From: Rhynchonema sp. JSB1_4 | Lineage: Eukaryota > Nematoda > Chromadorea > Monhysterida > Xyalidae | Length of the DNA stretch: 64,000 bases | NCBI GenBank assembly: GCA_030248065.1 | Contig: JASAMV010001103.1 | Span: 1 to 64,000, forward strand | Direction: 5' to 3' | Shown here: in pieces, positions 42,610 to 55,200 of the stretch | Position numbering within the stretch: the first letter of the stretch is position 1 | How the letters are laid out: each line of letters opens with the position of its first letter | Made by a program: the position numbers and the translations under genes | The notes under the pieces: model-generated | The model's input: only the letters and a program-made list of their open reading frames with translations | Database searches by the model: none | What the model was told of the DNA's origin: nothing

Positions 42610-43133
42610 TTACTTTTTTTCGCATTTTCAGATTTTTATTATTAATTTCTTTTTATTCTTCAGGTATTTATACAAGGATGGTTCGCGAATGTATGTGGCC
42701 GGAGTACTGTACTCGCCAAACGACGCTCACTATTTATACTGCTGCACTTCGTTTTCATCAGTTTTCAGTGAGTTTATGTACTCTTCATTTTCTCTTTTTT
42801 TTCGTTGAATTTTGCTTTTCAGTAACTTTATTCGCTCACGTTAAAATAAGTTTTTTCTGCTGAACACTGAAGTGGCACGTTGGGCTATGGTCACTCAGTT
42901 TTGACATGCATGGGAGAGGGTCAAAATGCTGTGTGAGCTTGAGATATACAGTCTTCTCTCAATGATCGGGAAATGGCATTTTCTGTCCCTGTGGAGCATA
43001 TCCACAATCACTATGAAGAAAGCCACAATGATGAGGGTGGTAGACTATGATGGATCGTCTTGAAAAAAGCGCACATTCCATAACAATTATTCACAATTTC
43101 TCATTTTTTCTTCGTGTTTCATAACAATTCGTG

Positions 43134-44215
43134 TCACGCCTTTGTTCTATTCTGATCAGCCAGTCGTTTCCTTCGCAGTTGCCGCTCACGCCAGTAATCC
43201 TGAAAGGGTGAATGTTACAGTGAGACGCTATTATGCGGCTGAGTATGAACTTTGCTGGCACCCACCCACCTGGGGGTCGGGTGTGGTCGTGGGTTGACCA
43301 CTTGACATGGCACAAAATATTTTTGCTCGTTAGGCATTATTATTTCTTATTTTTTTAAGATGTGACCATCTGGATGCATTCATATGGTCAATGAGAATGT
43401 CCCGGTCTTTAGCCACTATGATGGCCTAAACTGAGAAATACAGTACGCTCCAGGAGCATCACACAGTTGCATCACAAAAGCTTATTCTCACTCGCCAGCT
43501 TCTGAGTCAGCTTTTGAAAATGAACCATCAAGTGAAAATGAACAAACTGGTAATGTGATAGTCTAACATCAGCCAGTCATCATCGTACACCAACCTCAAG
43601 AGCGCACATGAGAAAGAGCGTGAAGAAAAGTGATCCGAATCCGATGACGCAAATGATGATCAAAGTTAGACTGCTGATTGGCGTCCCATGACACTCGAAA
43701 CAGCCCTCGCCTGACAGACAAAGGAACAGTGATGTTTCAAAGTCTGTTGCAATGTAAGCGCATGTACATGTAAATACAGTCGGCCCCTTTGTGGTCACCA
43801 TCTAGATAAAGATGGAATTCAGAACACATTACTCTATATCGGGGAGCATTCACCTGCTTTTCTATGATATGCTCAGGTCATGAAACGATGCCCTTAATTT
43901 TTGCCTTGCGCCGCAGGCGTTTTCTGTTCGTGCATATTGTAAATATTTGTTAGACCACTGCCTGGCCTCCATAATCATGAGTGTCACACTGCTACAACGA
44001 GTGCAAAATAGCGTGAACACTTGTTATCATGCCCTTCTGTACGTAATGTGGCATCGGTATGGCCACTACCAAAGATAGTGAAACATCAGCTAACCGACAT
44101 GCCAACATCTGCTCTCACACGTTTTGCTGCACTCAAACTCTGTCAAGCATCCACTGTCCCCGCTCAGTGTATCCCCACAGATGGGCGAAGGCAGGGGCAG
44201 CAAGGTCAATAGAAT
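43134..44215 (-). CDS. Cysteine-rich single-pass membrane protein, 3' exons (right copy)
   Basis: Mirror copy of the left-arm gene. Minus-strand exons: 44,095-44,215, 43,595-43,710 and 43,134-43,199 (TGA). Phases and lengths are identical. Against the left copy the tail exon differs only synonymously (Q, A and N codons) and exon 1 has a conservative Leu for Val. The protein has a cysteine-rich outer part, a helix (TLIIICVIGFGSLFFTLFLM) and a basic tail DYWRERQLRRKRLADQ. It lies tail-to-tail with the mannosidase, with tRNA-Tyr between them. Function unknown. The SKP1-like terminal exon upstream (45,854-46,102) ends at a phase-0 GT that could join exon 1 of this gene, so read-through splicing between the two cannot be excluded. 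Confidence 0.62.
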
Positions 44216-45844
44216 CTAAAAAAAATTAAAAAATGCGTACTTGGAATATTTGAATAGCAAAATGCGACGAAACACCGGCCAGCTAACCGATAGGGTGTGT
44301 AAGGGATGATACATGATGACGGTTGAATGTTGCGAAAAAGCAAAATCTGTAAAACCTCAAAGGTTTGCAGTGTGAACTACCGTGATCAGTGAAACTGCCA
44401 ATGGTTCACCACTGGCGAAAATAATTACACAATTTACATCCCTAGTGTCAGCCATATCGCCCCGATTTTGTATTGCCAACCAAAACCAATTTCATTCTGT
44501 TATTTCATAATAAAGTACGGTATCACAAATGTACCACGTTCGTTGTGGTTTACGAGCGACGATCTGATTCCATATCCGTAAACCGTCGGTACATTATGCA
44601 TTTTCTCCAATAACGGTTAACCTAACCAACCGTTGTACACCGAATATGGTTTTTTAGGGGTCGAACGGAACTGAGCTCTCGGGACTCGTGATTTTATTTT
44701 TAAAGGATCGGGATTCGGATCAACAAGCCTCTCGGGATCGAGATGCCAAAGTCGGGACCGGAATCCTGTTCGAACACCAGTTATGATGTTCAATAATTAA
44801 AAGGCCGAAGTTGAAAGCAAGCACATTTCTTGATCCATAAACAGTGTATACATCTATACTACTAAAACAGGAAGGCGTATGTATGTCTGTCTGTGGCCCC
44901 CTCCCTCTCTTTTCACTCTCCTCTCTTTCCCTTCCCTCCCTCCTTTTTTCTTTCCTTTCCCCTTCCTTCCCTTTTCTCTTCTCTTTCCTTCTTTTTTCCA
45001 ATTTTCACTCTCCTCTCTTTCCCTTCTCTCCCTCCTTTTTTCTTTCCTTTCCCCTTCCTTCCCTTTTCTCTTCTCTTTCCTTCTTTTTTTCCAATTCCCC
45101 TTTTCCCCTTCTTGACCTCCCCTCCTCTTTCCCTTCCCTGCCACCTTTCTCAAGCCCATTTTCCACTCTCCCCCTCCTATTTTTAACTCCGTTTCCCCCT
45201 TCCTTCCCTTTTCTCTTCTCTTTCCTTCTTTTTTCCAATTCCCTTTCCCCCCTTCTTGACCTCCCCTCCTCTTTCCCTTCCCTCCCACCTTTCTCAAGCC
45301 CATTTTCCACTCTCCCCCTCCTATTTTTAACTCCGTTTCCCCTTTGTTATCTTCCGTTTCTTTTCCACCACGCTTCACTCTTTTCTTTCCTTTACTCCTC
45401 TTCTTCTTTTAACCCTCTTTTTCCTTCCATCGTTTTTCCTTTCCATCCATTTCGCTTTTCATTTTCTCACTGATTTGATTTCAAGAACTGAGATTATTTC
45501 AACTTCTTGACCTCCCCTCCTCTTTTTTTCTTCCGTCCTTCTCAGGCCAGGCACGGCACGGGCGCGGCGCTGTAGCCGGGCCGTAGGCACGGGTCCCGTC
45601 TAGTACATACCAATTACTGTATTGTATAGTATGAAACGCTGGGGTACGAACAAAATAGCCGGGTGTCAAAACACTGGGTACGGAAGCAAACTATCCTTGT
45701 CATTCGGCTTAGGCTTGGGCTTAGGCGTACACTGCCGTCAGCAAATATCTATTTAGTTGGCTGCTGCCTTTCGAAAACCGCTGTTTTGTCACCCGCTGTT
45801 TCGTCTGGGACACAAAAGCACATGACTGCGTAGTTATTATTTGA
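44216..45844. other. Gene-free stretch with mirror polypyrimidine tract
   Basis: Contains the polypyrimidine counterpart (44,890-45,540) of the left polypurine tract and the mirrored TTAGGC-like run (about 45,705-45,728). Nothing else is recognised. Confidence 0.7.
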
Positions 45845-47878
45845 TCACAAAACAGTGCATCGTGATCTATTTGCCGCTGCATCATCATTCTGGTCAATGT
45901 TTTGCCGCTGAATTCGAGACGAATCGGGGTCCCCTTGGACCCCTGGCGATGCATGATGCGCGTTATCTGGTCGAATCTGAGATATGACAGGATATTTTTT
46001 ATGAGTTTCGCCCGTCGCTCGTTTCGGCCTGTGTTCACGGACGGGCGATGTGCCAGGACTCGTCGGTGCGAAGATCTCTGGCCAATTGACCTCCAAAAAG
46101 CGCTGCTAACAGGCCGGTTGAGGTTTTGCAGTTTATAATATAAAAACGAATTGGAGAAAAAACATTCACGTTGTATTTTCAAAACAAAGAGACAAGTAAA
46201 ACTTCATGCGCCGTCAACGTTTTCCCATTTTCAAAAAAAAAATTAAGGGGTTTCGTTTTCAGCAACAACGTTGATGATAACAAACTACAGTACCTGTTCC
46301 TGTTCTTCTGGTGAAATTGGGTGTCGATGTTGAACATCCGCCTGATTTCACCCGGTGTTTTGCCCTTGATTAAATCGGCGACCTTTTTGCAGGACACGTC
46401 CAGGAGACCCTTGATGTCCAGATAATTGGCTGCCTGTAACCAATGTGTAGAACGATGGCTAACGGTACATAAGTTGTCAACTCAAGCATCCCTAAATGAG
46501 CGCCAGAAACTTACACATGCGGCTGTTGACGGCAAGAGTTGACGATTTGAGTTGATGACAGTGCTATAAGCCAAATAGACTAGTACGGCTGGGCTCGGTC
46601 ACGGCAACCCTTTATGTTCTGGACACCGTTGAAGGCACAACACACACATACACGAAAGAAACGGTTCACAAGAATTGTTTCCATACCGAGCGGTGGGGCC
46701 ACACGGGCGTCATATGCGCTAACGCTTGAATTGGCCCGTCTGCCATCCCGTCAGCTCAAAAATGCAAAAGCTCGACTTCGAAATATAAAAAAAACGTAAA
46801 CGTGATCGAACCAGTATCAGATGGAACAATGTTTCCTTATCGACGTTGAGAAATTCCATGTCCCATGGGTCCACATGTTCCGCAGTTGATTTCTCTCTAT
46901 TGTCATCCACAGCGAGTGGCGGAGGATCGTTTCTGTGGTGTTCCCACCACTCAATCACCTAAAATGCACGCTAATTGTATTGTAGTCCACGGATATCCGC
47001 GCATATTTCCTGCTTACGCGCTGCTGTGCAACGGTGTTCTGTGCAGGCGACCACAAACAACCCGCTGACGCAACTATAACGAAATACGTACATATGCTAT
47101 ATATACATAGGCGTATGTTCACATTGTGTAGACTACATTAGAGTAAGCCAAAATTCAGCCGACGGACATTACTGATTTTCACACCCCCATTACCCTCGCT
47201 TTTGTGTTTTCTGAGTTTCCTTGGATCTCAGTTTTTAGTTTTACTGTTATTTATACTGACACCAGCATCAGTGCAACGTCACGACACCATTGCAAGCACC
47301 AGTTTGGTTCACAAAAAAATTAAGTTTAGGCAGGGGAATAAAAAATAATGCGCAAAAAGGTCTTGGATCAGCCTCTTTGTATCCGCAAGACTGGACAACT
47401 TTTATTATCATCACGCGCTGAGATTTCACTCACTTTGCCGCTGACATTACAGTGGCCAACTAAAGTGGTCAAATCACTTCGTCAACTAACAGCAGCTACG
47501 ACAAATAATATATGGCATTCTGGGGTGGTCGACGACTCTTACAAAGTAAGTTGACGAAGTGATTTGACCACTGTAGTATGTATAAGCCCACCTTGCGCAA
47601 AATTTTCCCCTCGACTTTCAGTAACGGAATGGGCTCAGTGATTCGCGGTAGATTGTCTGAAACTAAGAAATGTCACTTAGCATAGGTGGTTAAAACTGGT
47701 TACGTTGAGAAACAAGAATAACTAAAACCAAATAAGTTACACATGTCATCATTGCATGTGGGTGAATGTTGCATACGATAAAACGTACATAACAGCAACC
47801 TGGCTGAGGCAAAATCGCATTTGACATCTTGATCACATCGTAGTCAACTTCGAAGATTTCATTGTCGGAGCTCATGAG
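45845..47878 (-). CDS. SKP1: SKP1-like SCF ubiquitin-ligase adaptor, partial model
   Basis: SKP1 links cullin-1 to F-box proteins (family knowledge). Minus-strand exons: 47,800-47,878 ([12 protein letters not shown]...), 47,592-47,656 ([19 protein letters not shown]), 46,812-46,958 ([14 protein letters not shown]...WDMEFLNVD), 46,294-46,433 ([36 protein letters not shown]). Phases join. The probable last exon, 45,845-46,102, starts RFLEVNWPE and runs to TGA with an unusual polar tail of about 75 residues. Two oddities: the expected ...SPEEQEQ end of exon 4 is reached only by assuming one missing T near 46,315, and the first few N-terminal residues need a further exon not found. As written, the shifted frame also enters an open frame in the last exon. 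A degraded copy or a sequencing indel are both possible. MITEs sit in introns 2 and 3. Confidence 0.8.
46457..46572. mobile_element. Core-family foldback MITE in SKP1-like intron 3
   Basis: GGCTAACGGTACATAAGTTG begins and GACAGTGCTATAAGCC ends the element, with inverted GTCAACTCAAGC / GTTGACGATTTGAGTTG arms and core AATGAGCGCCAGAAACTTAC. It starts about 23 bp upstream of the exon 4 acceptor. Confidence 0.75.
47441..47588. mobile_element. Core-family foldback MITE at SKP1-like intron 2 donor
   Basis: Arms TACAGTGGCCAACTAAAGTG and GATTTGACCACTGTAGTATG flank a diverged core. The end TATAAGCC overlaps the intron start: it lies within a few bases of the exon 2 donor GTGGGC (read on the minus strand). 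Confidence 0.75.
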
Positions 47879-48233
47879 CTAAAAAGTGAAATTCAGTAAA
47901 TTTAGACTTTTTTTAATCGAAACTGAAATTATTTACCTACAATAGATTGCGATAAAGACTTGTCCAAAAGTTAAATCTAGCGCATAAAGGTCGAACAACT
48001 CCTACAATAACCGTAACAACTCGTTTGGTTTCCATTTTGCCAGCAGTATGCTTGAGGTCGCTCCCACTTTGGCGTCAAAATTTGAAAAATATTATTATAA
48101 ACTCGCCTAACGCAGTCTGAAAGCGAGAAAGCGTTGTGCGAGTCAACCCTAAAAAAAGCTGCTAAATATACTGGGTATGTTGAACATCCAACGTCCGTTT
48201 TAAAAATATATAAGCGGATGTCGCCCACCATTA
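47879..48233. other. 5' side of the SKP1-like gene
   Basis: The missing first exon and promoter should lie here or further upstream. No start exon was identified. The segment is AT-rich and otherwise plain. Confidence 0.4.
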
Positions 48234-48241
48234 CATTAGTG

Positions 48242-48860
48242 CAGGGTTGGGCAAAAAAAATTTTTTTTTTAATTTAGAAAAAACATTTTTTTAAAATTTT
48301 TCGGGGGAACAAAATGTTCTAAAACGTCCAAAAATGGCCTTTTTGGGGGTTATTTTTGTCATTTTTTCTCAAGGGTCGAAAAATTTTCTTCACAAAATCA
48401 CTTTTGGGGCATGTATTTGGTATCTAAGATGCCCCAAATGATGTTATTATACCTTCCCGTGATACATGAGACACAGTATGCATGTACTTACATGGTACCT
48501 TGATGTCATACCCCATCGGGTCGATCATATACGACTGATTCAGCCACCCGACAAGTATTTCTGCAGCATATATTCTCAATTCTGTATGGTTTATGAATGA
48601 CCACAAACCGTTGTGTCTGATACCACAGAGCAGCAATCATAGGTCCATAACAAGCACAGACTGTTGGATCGCATCGAAATGGCGTAAACACCTTTCATAA
48701 GTGATGCAAACCAAGTCACAAAAGTGACTTGTCCATTAAAGTTGCATTTTTTCGCGATTTTGCGCGTTTTTTAGGCAAATTTGGTAAAATTTCCCCGAAT
48801 CTGAGACTTTTTAAAAAAAATTTAAAAAAACTTGTTTAAAAAAATTTTTTTCCAACCCTG
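48242..48860. mobile_element. hAT-like non-autonomous element, 8-bp TSD
   Basis: Ends CAGGGTTGGGCAAAAAAAA and TTTTTTTCCAACCCTG, flanked by CATTAGTG and CATTAGCG (one mismatch in eight). The interior (GGGGAACAAAATGTTCTAAA onward) is closely related to the element at 54,374-55,087. No coding potential. Confidence 0.88.
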
Positions 48861-49038
48861 CATTAGCGTCACAAACAACACAGACGGACAACAAAATCGA
48901 AAACAGGGTGGCTGATACGTATTTCGTAATGCAAGAAGAGTGCGAGCACGTCGGTTTATCAACATTTGCAGTTTCGACCTTATCTCACAAAATTTCATAA
49001 CATTGCTCTCACTGGAGCAGGAGAAAACTTTCCTTGCG

Positions 49039-49545
49039 CAGTGGTTAATGAAAAAACCTTTATTCGAACCCCATTTTGTTTTTAAAATTTTTTTATTCCG
49101 GCCAAAATCTGCCCAACACGATAAAAAATGAGCGCTCAAATACAAAATAGGGGCATTTTTGCTACATAATGTGGCTAAGTGTATATAAAGTACATTCGAT
49201 ACGAAAACAATACTATCCAATGGTGATAAAGTGCCAACCGTAGTTCGGTACACACCCGTACCCTTCCCCAGGTGGTAGGGGTGTGCTGGTATGGCTTTCT
49301 GATGTTCGGGATAGGAATTGTGGGTGAAATTATTGCGTCCAATGCAAATAAGCTGTACATAGTGTGAAATTAGAGTGAATATTACATCGAATCACCACTT
49401 TCGGGTCTGGGGCGTGGATAAGTAAATGCCCACCCAAGTCACATGTACGTGTGTAGTCATATGAGAGGTCCTGTGTGTACTATGTCTAGATGCCACAAAA
49501 CAACGATTATCACACCCAATACACCCATGGTAGGCCCATACAAAC
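49039..49545. mobile_element. Truncated hAT-like element related to 39,560-40,265
   Basis: Starts CAGTGGTTAATGAAAAAACC and shares interior blocks with the right-arm element in reverse order and strand (GAACCCCATTTT, GCCCAACACGATAAAAAATG, CATGTACGTGTGTAGTCATA, ACACCCATGGTAGG). The other end is lost near 49,545. Confidence 0.7.
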
Positions 49546-49898
49546 TCTCTCCGCCAACCCTACTGGGGGCCAGTTTGGAACGTTTCAGAGGCTTTGGGAT
49601 TTAAAAAAATCTATCGACCCTCCGCACCGAGAGAAAAGTTGCAACATTTTGTTCTTTTTCGCGCTGTGCAGCTTGGTCTAAGAATGACAAACATTTGTGG
49701 GCAAACAGCGCTGTAAATTACATATATGAATGGTTTATAATCATCAGATTCCATTATTAAATTGGCTTATATTTCCATCATGGCATCGCAAATCCATGTA
49801 CTTACAAACATTATTTCATTGGCAACAAAGGCCAAAGAGATAACTTTCACATTTTCAACCTTATAAACTTCATTTTAATGTTTCACACACGCACACAG

Positions 49899-51500
49899 GT
49901 TCATGTCAATGGACGACGGCCGCTCAGCCGTTCGACAATTCCAATCTGATCAACGTCACCCAGATTCGGTCGAATTTGAATTTTGGCGCCGACGACCAGT
50001 TGGTGATGCGAGATCTGTTGACTGATCCGTTCATGAGACGATCGCAGAAGCGGAGGATTAATGGACGACCGTACAGAATAGAAGTGTGCAAGGTGCGCGG
50101 GATATATAAATACAGTCGCGCCTCTTTGTAGTTGTATGATATGTCAATGTCCAAAAGCTTTTTACACAATTAAATTTGATCGAATTAATTCTTTTTTCGA
50201 CGCACTCTATCATTTTTTAAATTTTTTTGCAAAGTCGGTCACTCAATTTCTCTTTCATAAGAAGGTGGAGGAAGGGAAGAAGCCAGCCAGCAGCAAGACA
50301 AAAAGTGCCATGAGCTGATGGAGAGACTACATACAGATACAGTGCAGCCCTGATCGTTCAAGGGACCATGGGCGAGCTCGTAGAAATCAGGGTAGCAAAC
50401 TGCCTGATTCTTCAAGGTGAATCAAGAGCGCGACCATTGCACCATGAAGAACATGTCCGGTTTGCCTGAACGTTCAAGTTTGGCGGCGTTGTTGCTTCGC
50501 GCGCAGCGATCGGGTCTGATGCGCGATCGGACACAAATTCAAAAACTGTCCGCGATTCGACGTCAAAGAGCGATCTTGTTCGCTGAAGAGCATCCGGTTA
50601 GCTGATGTTTCATTCAGCTTGCATAACACCCGTTTTTTTGAGATAAAAGAAAACTTTTCGTGACAAGTCGACAGAAATCGACGGCCAATAACAAATACTG
50701 TATTACAGTCTGCCCAATCACGTCACTATGGAGAGGGTAGACTGTGGGTGGAATTTTCGAAACTGTGTAAAGGTCAGTTGGGCGTAAAGGTCGGTGTAAA
50801 GTTCGGTCGAAAGCTCGGTCGGCGTAGCTCGGTGTAAACGTGAAACATTGCCTGTTATTAACGTCGAATGTTTCAAGTTTACACTGAGCTGTCGACCGAG
50901 CTTTCCACCGACCTTTACACCCAACTGACCTTTACACCGTTTCGAAAATATCACCCTATGTGTATACCGTATACTGTATCTACATATGTATATATCCGGA
51001 TGCTGTTGAAGTCTTAATTTTACGAAAAGTCTCATTAATTTTGGCTTCCAAGTCCAAAGTCAATAGGAAAAGAAAGTCGAAACTTGTTGCAGTATGACTT
51101 ACACAGCAAAGAGACAAGCTTCAAGTCCGGATTTAGTAACCATGGAGCAGTCTGTAGAAATCAACCTAGAGCAGACAGTACAGCAGCTCCGGACGTGGCT
51201 CATTGTGTGATTGAGAGGGGAGTGTATGAACATGTATAGGAAGTGGACGTACTGTTATATGTGGACGGCGAAAGTGAAGCCAGCGATCAGCCGCCGACGC
51301 GCGAAAAAGGACGCAACGCAAATGATGATGTGAGGATAACCACGCAGCGACGTCGGGTGCTCACCCGGCTATTGACCACGCAGAAATCCTCCACCGCAAG
51401 GACCACAAGAAAACCGACACCGACCACAACAACGTTAGTTCCGTGTGTTATTGTTGTATTTATACAACTTGTTATTGTTACATTTATACAATTTTACTAG
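49899..51500 (+). CDS. Unidentified gene, three candidate exons
   Basis: Three plus-strand exons can be proposed. 49,899-50,092 (64 codons, ends AAG before GTGCG) includes DQLVMRDLLTDPFMRRSQKR. About 50,417-50,596 is rich in Arg and Leu and ends before GTTAGC. 51,240 onward is acidic then basic and Thr-rich, ending either by splicing at 51,433 (GTTAGT) into the Thr-rich exons downstream or by reading on through a hydrophobic stretch (VPCVIVVFIQLVIVTFIQFY) to a TAG at 51,498. Phases 0/0 match between the second and third. The 5' exons are not found. The family is not recognised. The gene may be separate from, or an alternative 5' part of, the DB-module gene. Confidence 0.4.
50745..50957. mobile_element. 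TTTACACCGAGCT foldback element, copy 2
   Basis: TGGGTGGAATTTTCGAAACT begins and TTTCGAAAATATCACCCT ends a hairpin with GTGTAAAGGTC arms and centre GTGAAACATTGCCTG. Same family as 20,519-20,745, here in an intron of the candidate gene at 49.9-51.5 kb. Confidence 0.8.
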
Positions 51501-52101
51501 TAACACTACGCCGGCACGAAACCGATTTCGGAGGCAAACGTTCGATAAACGTTCGGTAAACGTTTCTATAGTAAACGTTCTTTACAATGACCGAACGTCC
51601 GAGCCTTTCCAGTTTACTACGATAGTGTAAAATTACGGATTACCGAAATCACTCGCGACCTCAAATAATTAGATTGATAATGTTTCTGGAATGACTTAAC
51701 CACACAGGTCGCTGAAAATGATGAACGTTCCTAAAAAATTTGGAAACCTGCATAAAAAATTGTAAAAACAAGATTGAGCGACCGTACCTATGTAGTATTC
51801 ACGTCCACCATTCTACAGTAACCCAGTCGATAGGCTGCTGTCACGATTCGCCATGTTTGTGGTCAAGGGACTGCGTCAGACTATGCTCAACTTTATAACC
51901 GTCATGCCATTGCTCAATCGGTATGCGTATACATACGTGTGCGTGTGCTGTGATTTGGGCTACATATTGTTCGATCGTCAACACGCAAACGGTCGGCGTT
52001 GGTGGTCAACACGCAGCGCAGCATGCGCGCGTGTGCTAAATGCATTACATAGGTGCTCCGACCACATTACCAACTGAAACAGCCCAAATGAGATCGAGGA
52101 T

Positions 52102-52115
52102 TCGGTATATATACG
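52102..52115 (+). promoter_or_regulatory. TATA-like box before the DB-module gene
   Basis: GGTATATATACGTG lies about 130 bp upstream of the ATG at 52,244. The position and composition are suggestive only. Confidence 0.25.
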
Positions 52116-52243
52116 TGACATTAGCGACAAATTGCGGTGACTGTGACACACCGGATAGCCTGACGATCATTGTCGAAGATGTGCTTTGACAACACGAACA
52201 TAAGCCGCGAACGTTGGGTGTTTTATGAAATGGATGTTCAGAG

Positions 52244-55200
52244 ATGTGTTTCGGTTCTGGGACACATTATACCACAGTGTTGTTGTTGTGTGCTGTGGTG
52301 GCATTGAAATGCAATGCAGTGAAACATCGACCCAAAACGCTACCAAGACGATGTTTCAGCACAACAACAACAACCACTACAACAACACCAACCACAACAA
52401 CACCGACTACTACGACAACCACCACAACACCAACAACAACAACGTTTGTTTTTTGTGTTGTTTTCCTTTCAATGGGTAAACCAAACATTAATATAATTCA
52501 AAAGCCGGGTAAGAATCGTTTCAGAACAACGACAACAAACACACCAACAACAACAACAACTACGTCAACGTTAGTTTCAGTGATGTTTCACAACCTACAG
52601 TACCTTTGGTACTTGAAAATCAAAAAAAAACTGAAAAACAAGAGGAGGCCCTAATATTTCAGAACAACAACAACAACAACCACGACGCCAACCACAACCA
52701 CGTCGTCAAGCACGAAAATGGCCAGAGCGGTATGCAGTGCTCGAACGGGATCCCGAAATCCCGATCCCGGAGAATTTTAATGCCGATACAATGCCGAAAT
52801 CCCGATTAAAAAGCCAGATCCCAATGCCGATCCGGGCATTCTTATCGGGATCCTTATTTTTTTAAAAAAAACATAAAAATGGAGTTATATATTTTTCTAT
52901 AATACAAAGAAATAAGCATGGACCAACAACCGGGACAAGGAGTACGGATAAATAAATCTTGTTCGACCGTTTTGCACATGTACACAAAGTGAAATATTAG
53001 CCAGTCTTACTGAATCAGTAACGGTGGCGCTGACAGGGAAAAACTGTAATCCCGATCCCGATAAGCAGCCCCCGTTCGAGCACCGGCGGCATTATTATTT
53101 TCATGTTGGTACAGATCATCCGCAAACTTAACCCCCTCCGGTTGAAAATTTTTCATAACGCGGGTCATTGCCAGTTTCATTTCGTCTCCCCCGGACTTTG
53201 AAAATGGAACGCTACACGCGGCAGATTGTATACTGCATGTTCCATGCCTCAACAAACCTAGTTCTTTACAGCTGGAATGCCCGCGTCGCGATTTCGGTTT
53301 CTGCATTCCGAAGCACGAAGCCGACCTGCGTGTTCGGGCGTGCTGCAATCGAAAGGCGGCACCCGGCTGCAAACCGTTGTGTCAGATTTATGAAACGCCA
53401 AAGGAAAAGGTTCGCACAGTCTGTCCGCCCTCTCTGTGGTTGCCTATCCATGCATATGTATGTTTTTATATGCAGATCCAGCCAACCTGCCTATAGGTCT
53501 ATGGCAAATCCTCCGTAATTGTGAACAATGTTTCGGTCCCCCATCTAACCCTCTACTAACTCTTCTTTGCAGTGAATATTCCATCATAATGAACTAAGAT
53601 GAGTGTTCTTTCGACAGGGAAGCCTGCGTAGGAATTCGATTTTCTGCATTTACTCTGTTTTCAGTTACCGGCAAAGATGCCCGGAGTGGCGATAATGTCA
53701 CTATAAAGCGGGATGACTGTAATATGAATGTTTCAGATCCTAAAGGCAGTGATCAGTTTCGAATGCACTGCATACGAGTTCACCAGCGTGATGGAATGCG
53801 CTGCCGGGCCGCATGATGCCCGACCGTGTTGTAAGGTGAGTGAGACATCAGCTGTTCCACCGCGTGTACAGATGGTTGTTCTTCTGCTTGGAAGGCCCGT
53901 AGTTTTCTACTGAACTGCTTTCTGCATTTATGAAAAGTATAGCCATCGGCTCATGAGACTACGCCGTGAACTGCACCTCGCTTTGCCAGTTCCATTAATG
54001 TTACGGTTCCGCGTGTTGCGAAATGTTTAATTTTTGAAAAGTCGTTTTTAGCCAGTGCCTGTCGGAAATAATTTGCGTTTTTACATGCACTATACAATAA
54101 TGACACAATTGCGAGTAGCGCGCGAATTTTTGTCATTTTTGCACGCGTATGGAAGGCATTGCCGAATTTCATCGGAAATGGATGTTCCTGATGCGCGAAG
54201 CGCTACTTGTGGGCTTTTGAATTCTAGAGTGAAATGCTGAAATTTAGTGGGTGTTTTACCTTTTTGGAAATAGTGCCCCTGGGGCCACTTTGACCAAAGG
54301 CCAGGGCATGGTCCCTGTGGGCTCCGCTGGTGCTTCGAGATCATGGGTCTATTCGCACAGACGATGGCCTGGTCAGGGTTGGGCAAAAAAAAAAAATTTT
54401 TTTTTTAAAAAAAAATTTTTTTTTTTAAAAAAAAAAAGGTTTTTGAAAAAATAATTTTTTTAATTCTTTTAAAATTCTTCGGGGAACAAAATGTTCTAAA
54501 ACGTCAAAAAATGGCCTTTTTGGGGGTTATTTTTTGTCATTTTTTCTCAAGGGTCGAAAAATTTTCTTCACAAAATCACCTTTGGGGCATGTATTTGGTA
54601 CCTAAGATACCCCAAATGATGTTATTATACCTTCCCTTGGTACATGGGACACAGTATGCATGTGCCTACATGGTACTTCGATGTCATACCCCATCAGGTC
54701 GGTCATATACGACTGATTCAGCTGCCCGACAAGTATTTCTGCAGCTTATATTCTCTATTCTGTGTGGTTTATGAGTGAATCTTGCTTATTCGGCCACAAA
54801 CTGTTGTGTTCGATACCACAGAGCAGCAATCATCGGTCCATATCAAGCACAGACTGTTGGATCGTACCGAAATGACGTAAACACCCTTGATAAGTGATGC
54901 AAACCAAGTCACAAAAGTGACTTGTCAATTAAAGTTGCATTTTTTCGCGATTTTGCGCGTTTTTTAGGCAAATTTGGTAAAATTTCCCCGAATCACAGAC
55001 TTTTTTAAAACAAAATTTTTTTTTTTTTAAAAAATTTTTTTTTAAAAAAAAAACTTGTTTAAAAAAAAATTTTTTTTTCCAACCCTGGGCCTGGTGCACC
55101 AGCCGTTTTTGAAAACCAAACACTCGCCGGACAATACACGCGATATATTCACATATTCACCTTCCCAATCTTCCACCCTGATGTTCAGGCAACGGGTCTG

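Noticed and set aside
44844..45473. Long Ser/Pro/Phe-rich and Lys/Glu/Gly-rich frames in the polypyrimidine tract and its left mirror
   Set aside because: Direct consequence of a strand made only of C and T (or A and G). Both strands are open and the composition is extreme.
52267..52488. Val-rich frame on the minus strand
   Set aside because: It is the complement of the ACA/ACC-rich stalk exons of the plus-strand DB-module gene.
54374..55087. A/T palindromic blocks that could be read as terminators or stem-loop RNAs
   Set aside because: They lie at the ends of hAT-like elements with clear target duplications, so they are subterminal transposon sequence.
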